Of a DNA stretch of 64,000 nt, positions 57,507 through 64,000 are shown piece by piece. The number at the start of each line of letters is the position of its first letter. Within the stretch, counting starts at the first letter, position 1. A program made the position numbers and the translations under genes. The notes under the pieces are model-generated. The model searched no databases. It was not told the DNA's origin and saw only the letters and a program-made list of their open reading frames with translations. This DNA comes from Moniliella sp. 'wahieum' (Eukaryota > Basidiomycota > Moniliellomycetes > Moniliellales > Moniliellaceae): the NCBI GenBank assembly GCA_003971905.1, contig RSEE01000003.1, positions 620,001 to 684,000 on the forward strand, given 5' to 3'.

Positions 57507-59888
57507 GGCGAGCGGGTGGAAGGAAAGCAGAGAAGGTATCACCCAAGCAGTAGCCTCTTTCCTGGCCCCACCAATGATCCCCACCTCTCAGCAGCAAAAC
57601 CACCGTCGCTGGGCGCTTGAGGCCTGAGCCTCCGGCCGGAGCGCCTCCACCTCGGCTCAAGCTTCAAGCTCACCCACTTCCCCGTTTTTCCACCGCCAAA
57701 TTGGGATGGGCGGCTAGCACCTGGCGCCTAGCCCTTAGCGCTTAGCCCCGCTGGGCGCGCGGGGGAGGGGCGCAGGTACGCGGGCGCTGTGCGGGCCGAC
57801 GCGCCCGGCTAGCCTGCGTACGCTAGGTGCGCTGCCGATCTCAGTGCAGGCGACGCACAGGACCAGTGTTTGCGTTGCTGTCACGTGCGGGCGCAGTGCG
57901 GCCCAGCGTGGAGCCGGCCGGGCACACCGGCACACGCGCAGTGTGCATCGGCGCATCACATGTCACACGCCAGCTGCACCCAGGTTCCCCGCGCTGGAAG
58001 CAGATGGAATAGCGATGGCCGATCCCTATTCCATCCGCTGTTTTCTATCGGTGGTGCAGCTTCCAGCGGCAAACTGAAAGCTGCAAGAAGCCAGTCGGCA
58101 GTCCCTACCAGATATGTGGGGCACTACGCCCCCCGACGCGTGAGCAATATGGAATCCCATCCATGTGGTGCCTGAAAGACGAGAGGAGAGAGCAGCTGCG
58201 GCGAGAAAAACGCTCTTCTCTCTGTTACACGTTACATGTTAATGGTTTCGTACTAGCTTTTATATATGACTAAGGCTCTGCTGGTCCATCGAGACGTCTG
58301 ATCTGAATTAGGATAACGCTGTGGCGATGCAGGGATGCCATCACAAGCCCATCAGCGCATGCTTGCCTCTGGCCGCGCACCGATCAGAACGTCAAAGGCC
58401 CCTGAAAGAGGAATATAAGCTGAGCCTCTTGTCCGAAAGTACCGCCCTCGGACTAAGGTACTATACTGTGCCCGTATAGGAAGACTGTAATGGGGAGACA
58501 GAGGGATTTTCTGTGCGGTGCGCATCTACTTGCGGTGCGCTTCCAAACTGTGGGCTCGTCAGCGACATCCCAGCCATGACTTGCGCCAGCTTCGATGCTT
58601 TATGGCATAGCACAGCCAATACCCCATGAGGCATCTGGGAGTGTGAGTGAGGTTTTGGTGGCCTGAAAAAAAGTGTTTGGCATTAGGAGTTACAAGCCGC
58701 AGGTTAGCCCTTCGACGACAACACTTCAAAGGGGCATGAGGATGGGTCCGCTTCTGATTGGGCTATCAATTCAGCGCCGAAAATGCGTCAAGTTAACATA
58801 ATAAGTTTTCCAACCACTCATTGCATCCACCGTTTCCATAGAATACGTCCCTACTATCTTCTCACAACACTTCTTTCTTCTCTTCTTCTTCGTCCCCCTA
58901 TTGCAAACGTTAATCCCTGTGGCGTCACAGCTCGAATCATGTGGACATGTAGATCTGGCTAAACATAGAGTGTCCAAGTATATATGCGAATACTGGGGGA
59001 AGATGAAGCCGCGATAGGTGTTTTAACAGCAGCGAAATGATGACGAGTTCGTTTCAGGCACATCAGGTTGAAGGCCAGGTGGGTGTGGAGGGCCTTGCCT
59101 TCGGCCTTACACGGGGACCGGCCATCTCAAGTACAATGTTGAACGTTGACCGCTGGATTGTTAGCCGGTGGGGAGAATGAACAGGAGGTCTTTGTACAAA
59201 ACTGCAGTGTGGACAAAAAAGTGAGTCACCGCCGTGATCACGTCCCATATCCGTCCCGCTTGAAAACCATCTGGATCTCCTTGAGCGCTTCAAGTGATCC
59301 GTAGGAACATCCAGGCTAGCAATGACTGCAGAGCACACCTCTCATCCTGATCATCACGTTTTGGTCAGTTCGAGGAAGGATTGTAGCGCACTCAAAGTTC
59401 AATCAACTCTTCTTCGCGCCTTCAAAACACCAAACGGGGGGGTACCGACTCACACGCAGCACTTGCTTGTACGGCAATCATGGGGGCGGGGAGGGGGCGT
59501 GAGGGATGAGCAGGATGGTGGCCGGTAGCTTGGGTTGTGGTAAGCATCAAGTACTCATCCAGAGTCTAGGCCATGCTCGCTAGAAGCCAATAAATCAAGC
59601 TGGGGCAGTCAGAAACTAGTGAAGAGTTGAAGCTTGAAGCTTGAAGCAGCCCAACTCGGCGATCACCGATGAGGATGACGTCAGCCTTGTTATCCCCTCG
59701 TCGACGCCACTGTTCTTTCTTTCACCTCTCTCCTCCCGGCCCGTATGGAAGTACCCTACCATCTAACCATCATCGCTCGCCCTGCCATGCAGACGATTCC
59801 CACTGCAGTGCAGGAATTCTGACCCCACTTGTAACCTAACCTGCGCCCCACCTGACCGCCCAGCGTCGGCATCCCCCCTCCACTCGCC
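57507..59888. other. Long divergent intergenic region
   Basis: No gene recognised. Contains a CTTAGCG/CTAGC-rich palindromic stretch (about 57712-57755), a CACATGTCACACG site (about 57957) and a GAAGCTT heptamer array (59629-59647). The middle (58200-59050) is relatively AT-rich. Confidence 0.4.
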
Positions 59889-60808
59889 ATGGCACCCTTT
59901 ACTGTGCCCGGTATTACGGTTCCGTTGCTCGCCAAACTCACCAAACCATCTCCTTCCTCTTCGCTGCCAGATCGAACACCATCACCGCCTGCGCATCCGC
60001 GAAAACGCGAAGCGACATCTCACTCCATTCTGACTTCGCCTCCCTCAAACAAGAAGCGCCGTTCGGGTACGACGACCGAAGATACCACGACCGGCGGTGT
60101 TCCCGACTACCTCGAACCCCTGCCTCTCGACCTGATCCTCGTGGGTATCAACCCAGGACTCGAATCCGCACGCAGAGGACGACATTACGCCCACCATACC
60201 AACCACTTCTATCCCTGCCTATTCCATTCGGGCTTGAGCCGCCGCCTCCTAGCTCCAGAGGAGGATGAATTGCTGCCCCAGCTGCCCTCGCTCCCTTTGA
60301 ACAAAGAAGAGACGCCCGAGACGGGCAAGGTTAGTCTAGGGCCCTATCGGATTGGATTGACCAACCTTACTCCGCGTCCGACGCGGGAGATGAGTCAGTT
60401 GAGCCGACAGGAGCAACGCGCGGACGCGCTGCCCCTCCTGCACAAGCTCCAACACGCTTGCCCAGGGTCGTTGCATTCGTGGGCAAAGGCATTGCATTGG
60501 AATTTGTCCCGCTCTCTCAGCGTCGGGACAAAAAAGGAAGGTGGAAGTACCTGTTGGTACACCTATGGAACAGGGTATGGGTTGATGCCTTTTGTCTTGC
60601 ATCGCAAGGAGGGGAGGTGCTGTTGTTTGCGCTGCCGTCAACGTCAGCACGAGTGACCAGCGTCCAACTCCAGGGCAAGATCGAGTACTTTGCCCAACTG
60701 CGGCAGCTGGTTGACTTTTTGGTCTGTCGGCGTGGAAGCGGCCAGAGCGCCGCGGCAGCGCAGGAGACCAAAACGGTTGACCTCCAGGTGCTGAGCAGCG
60801 CGGTGTGA
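59889..60808 (+). CDS. TDG/MUG-type G/T(U) mismatch-specific DNA glycosylase
   Basis: Base-excision repair enzyme that removes uracil or thymine from G mismatches in the nucleus. Starts MAPFTVPGITVPLLAKLTKP (CCATGG), with a basic SNKKRRSG patch that may be a nuclear signal. The catalytic core is LDLILVGINPGLESARRG with the active-site GINPG motif, then HHTNHFYPCLFHSGLS, YRIGLTNLTPRPTREMSQL, VVAFVGKGIALEFV and the second motif LLFALPSTSARVTSVQLQG, ending FAQLRQLVDFLV. The frame changes once, near 60465. Length about 305 residues with a normal catalytic domain. Confidence 0.9.
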
Positions 60809-61327
60809 GAGCAACGTATGCTGGCCTTTCTACAGAGTGCACCGAGTAGGTGCAGTGGTAGAGGTGACAGGGACGGGAGTAATGAATTCACTGTCGACCT
60901 CGAGGCTGTGCGAGGGGCAACAGCGGTGTGGGTGCTTTAAGCCAGTGCCAGCAGAAAGCAGAATGGACAAGCGATGTGAATATTGAATGTGCAGTGGCGT
61001 TGAATATTGAAATGTCATTTCCCAGGCGCCGCGTGGGGGCAGTGTGCGGTAATCGCGTCTTCCCACATGGCAGTGCTAATACGCCTCTGAGATGCGTGGC
61101 CATGGCGCTCACATTTCAACCCAGGACAGACAACCACACTCGAGGAACCTCCTTGTCGTCCACGCCCTCCCCGCCCCTCGCTTCCGCTTCTGGCTGGCCA
61201 GCCACTGGGTCGTTTGCTCTGGTGTCCGTGCCCATCGCCTGTCCATTTTGTTCTGCGCTCTGCACCTCTTTCTCTCGCCCCTGTCCCACCCCTGCCTTCG
61301 CTTTCGCTTGCGACCCTGCTCGCGGCC
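60809..61327. other. Intergenic region, no gene seen
   Basis: Contains a repeated TTGAATATTGAA-type motif (about 60977-61015), then a pyrimidine-rich stretch before the next ATG. Confidence 0.4.
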
Positions 61328-62153
61328 ATGACACTCCCGACGCTCGAGAAGCAAGAGTGCCAGTGCAACACCACCCTCTACTCTCCCATCTGTCCCACTG
61401 ACTGCACCACCTGTGTCGAGCGCCTCATCGCCTTGCCCTGCGGTCGCTCCTGCCGCCGGACAATTACTGCCTCCCTTGCCCGTCCACGAGAAGCAGCAGT
61501 AACAAGGGTGCCGCCATTGGTGGTGGCGTGGGTGGCGCCTGGCCGGGGGTGGCGCTGGTGTTGTTGGGCGTGTGTGTGTGGCGAGCCCGCGCGCAGCGCA
61601 GGACACACGCTGCCTTGGTCGCCCGCGAGGACGCGCGTCTTCGTGCGCTGGCCGCCGAAAAGCGCGGCGAGCGCATGCCTATGCCGCCGCCTCGATCCTT
61701 GTCCACCGACGACATGGAGTACACTATCCTCCGCCGCGATGGACTTACCACGTACGAGGAGTCCCTCACGCTCCCGCCCCAGGCAGCCAACAGCGAATTT
61801 CCATCTCTGCTGCCACACACCTCTCTCGTATCTCGGAGCATACCGAGGAAGAGGAGCGTCGGCGTGGCCGCTCGCTGCCCTCCCCGCGGATCTACGTCCC
61901 TGATCGCACCGATCGTCCCATCGGCTCGGACTTGCTCCCCTTCCCGAACAGGGAGACCTCTCTCTCCCCCGGGACCAGATTATCGTCGTGGGACGGGGTT
62001 CACTCCCTTCGTTCAGTCGCAACAGGTTCCACTGCACCCTCTGCTTCCTCCTTTGCGATCCCGGTGCAGGATACTTCCCCGCTGCGCACTGCACGCGCTG
62101 GAGACCTGTCCCTCGACAGCTCCCCTTTCTTGTCCTCTTCAACCGCACCCTAG
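61328..62153 (+). CDS. Single-pass membrane protein with Cys-rich ectodomain, Opy2-like
   Basis: Starts MTLPTLEKQECQCNTTLYSP. A short region rich in cysteine follows (CPTDCTTCVERLIALPCGRS, then C and CLPCPST in the shifted frame), then a Gly-rich hydrophobic helix (GGGVGGAWPGVALVLLGVCV) with a basic stop-transfer WRARAQRR. The cytosolic tail is charged and Ser/Pro-rich (EDARLRALAAEKRGERMP, HTEEEERRRGRSLPSPRIYV). This order matches Opy2-type anchors, which hold Ste50 at the membrane in the HOG/MAPK pathway; similarity is by layout only. No classical signal peptide is seen. At least two frame changes; the stop at 62153 is in the last coding-like frame. Confidence 0.45.
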
Positions 62154-62711
62154 TCCTTGCCACCGCACCTTAGCATACCTCTCCTTGCGCACTTTCCTCC
62201 CTCTCTATTGCACGCCCCCCTTGCACGCCTCTCATCCAATGTCCCACTCTGCCTACCCCTCCCGCATCCCTCTGTTCCCTCTCTGGTTCCCCCGTTACCG
62301 GTTACCCTGGTTGCAATGGACGCCTTCTGTGACTGCTGGGTATGGCTCAGTCAACGTCCAGCTCGCTCTGGATCCAACAAGCGAGCCGCCGCGATCTGGC
62401 TGGAGTGATTGGCGTTGCGTGTTCTGGATTCGTAGTAACCGGGGTGTCTCCACGCGTGAAGGCGGCAGATCTATTCTCGTTGGATTTAGCAATCTGCAAA
62501 GCCCGCCGGGCGGCGCTGCGCCGCAGCCCTGAGCCGCTGAGCCTCAGGAGCCAGCGACGCGGAAAAAGAGGATCGGGTTTGGATTATGTAACCCGGTGGA
62601 ACAAACTCGGTCGCTTTTGTGAGTCAGAACCACACCTGGTTAACGCCCCTCCCACCTCCTACTCCGATACCACCCCCGTCTTAACCACTTGCCCCGCTTC
62701 CACTCGCCCCA
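62154..62711. other. Intergenic region, no gene seen
   Basis: Pyrimidine-rich (62160-62300), then the presumed promoter of the tyrosyl-tRNA synthetase gene. A CACCTGGTTAAC stretch lies about 75 bp before the ATG. Confidence 0.4.
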
Positions 62712-64000
62712 ATGGCCAGCAAATCCGAAGCTATCTCGTCTCAGCTCAGCCCCGAGGCCAAGTACGAGCTCATCACGCGTGACCTGCAAGAAGTGTGGGC
62801 GGGGGAGAAGGTCAAGGCGATCCTTACGGCGCAAGAACGGCCGGTGCGGGCGTACTTTGGCACGCCCCCACGGGTCGGCCGCACGTTGGCTACCTTGTTC
62901 CGCTCTGCAAGTTGGCTGACTTCCTCAAGGCAGGTGTGCACGTCAAGGTGCTCCTGGCAGACATCCATGCTTTCTTGGACAACCTCAAGGCGCCCATTGA
63001 GTTGGTCAAGGCGCGCGCGGCTTACTACGGCGCAATGATCAAGGTGGTGTTGCAGGCGATTGGTGTGCCTGTGGACCGTCTCGAGTTTGTCGTTGGGTCC
63101 TCGTACCAGCTTACGCCCGAGTACACCATGGACCAGTACCGTCTAGCGTCCATCGTGACCGAGCACGATGCGTTGCGTGCCGGTGCCGAGGTGGTAAAAC
63201 AGGTCGCTTCTCCTTTGCTCTCTTCGTTGCTCTACCCGGGCCTGCAGGCACTGGACGAGGAGTACCTGCATGTGGACTTCCAGTTTGGCGGGGTGGACCA
63301 GCGCAAGATCTTTACCTACGCTGAGGCTTTCCTGCCCAAGCTGGGCTACGAGAAACGGGCGCACTTGATGAGTCCCATGGTGCCAGGGCTCAAGGGGAGC
63401 AAGATGAGCTCCTCGGACAAGGGAAGCAAGATTGATTTCCTCGACTCGCCCAAAGAGATTCAAAAGAAACTCAATGAGGCATTCTGCGTCGAGGGGCAAG
63501 TGGAGGAGAATGGCGTGCTGGCATTTGCCAAGGCGGTCATCTTCCCCGTTGCGCGGCTACGTGCCGAGACGCGCGCCGAAGGTCATGGTGACCTTCTCCA
63601 CCCGGACAATGGTACGGGTGGCGAACTGCACCTCGACTCTGCTCCGGCGGTACGCTCTTTCCATTTCCCGTCCGGAAAAGTTCGGTGGGTCGCTTCACTA
63701 CACTTCGTACGCCCAATTGGAGGAAGACTTGTTGCCAAGAAACTCCACCCGCTCGACTTGAAGAAAGGGCCGATGCGATCATTGCACTTCTTGAACCCGT
63801 GCGAAAAGCATTTGAGCAGCCGGAATTCGTCAAGATCAACCAGGAGGCTTACCCCGCCGATGTGCCGGCCAAACCGGCCGAAGAAGACGGTCAAAGCGAA
63901 GAACCCCGGGTGGCACACATGTTCACTGTAGGAGGGGTGGCACGGCCAAGTCCAAGGAGGAGGCACTGGCGGCGCAGAAGGCGGATAAGGAGGCTAAGAA
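62712..64000 (+). CDS. TYS1: Cytosolic tyrosyl-tRNA synthetase, 3' end outside window
   Basis: Charges tRNA-Tyr with tyrosine. Starts [20 protein letters not shown]. The class I HIGH-type motif is [20 protein letters not shown], then [54 protein letters not shown] and the KMSKS-type motif [20 protein letters not shown]. The end of the core follows ([38 protein letters not shown]), then a Lys/Glu/Ala-rich tail ([18 protein letters not shown]) still open at the window edge. The frame changes near 62870, 63560, 63735 and 63930. All synthetase motifs are intact. Confidence 0.93.

Noticed and set aside
57712-57755. Palindromic CTAGC/CTTAGCG-rich stretch considered as a tRNA or hairpin terminator
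   Set aside because: No box A or box B pattern and no stable cloverleaf; it is probably a simple-sequence stretch.
1-64000. Search for CRISPR arrays, insertion sequences, phage or virus-like elements
   Set aside because: No direct-repeat/spacer arrays, transposase, integrase, reverse transcriptase or capsid-like motifs were seen; introns and gene content show a fungal nuclear genome.

Overview
The window reads as nuclear DNA of a filamentous or yeast-like fungus, most likely a basidiomycete. Introns are short (about 45-105 bp) with GT..AG ends, genes lie on both strands with no operons, and the gene set is fungal: a Zn2Cys6 regulator with a fungal middle-homology region, a Tup1 corepressor, a CSC1-type channel, a class II cAMP phosphodiesterase and an arrestin-like adaptor whose C-tail carries AEEEK-type repeats. 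Coding DNA is GC-rich. I cannot name the genus from sequence alone.

Layout. 1-3244 (+): C-terminal part of a PAK/STE20-like kinase. 3452-5027 (-): TUP1. 6061-10071 (+): CSC1/TMEM63-like channel. 11979-13669 (+): intracellular alpha-amylase. 14386-15399 (-): M50B-like membrane peptidase. 16707-18485 (+): eIF2A. 19728-21060 (-): secreted Ser-rich lysozyme/transglycosylase-like protein. 22437-22516 (-): tRNA-Trp. 23044-23523 (-) and 24256-24664 (+): divergent ribosomal proteins uS12 and eL27. 24665-28162: relatively AT-rich gene-poor DNA. 28163-30135 (+): APC-family permease. 30255-30925 (-): unrecognised ORFs. 32107-36989 (+): Zn2Cys6 factor. 38284-40684 (-): RING protein with a split RING. 41311-45018 (+): PDE1. 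45019-47787: repeat-rich DNA. 47788-51654 (+): arrestin-like protein with a long tandem array. 52210-55044 (-): CAMKL kinase with a KA1-like tail. 55753-55824 (+): tRNA-Thr. 56423-57506 (-): phosphatidylserine synthase. 59889-60808 (+): TDG/MUG-type DNA glycosylase. 61328-62153 (+): Opy2-like membrane protein. 62712-64000 (+): start of cytosolic tyrosyl-tRNA synthetase.

No cluster with one shared pathway is visible. Signalling genes are over-represented (two kinases, cAMP phosphodiesterase, Tup1, arrestin, possible Opy2), but they lie among housekeeping genes and nothing shows that they are co-regulated.

Two features dominate the reading. First, almost every conserved gene, including single-copy essential ones, changes reading frame one or more times, often beside homopolymers. 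This fits uncorrected single-base indels in a long-read assembly far better than gene death, so every CDS below is given as a span and not as one clean frame. Second, the intergenic DNA carries many short arrays of 7-bp period with palindromic cores, and one roughly 165-bp element occurs twice in inverted orientation 14 kb apart.
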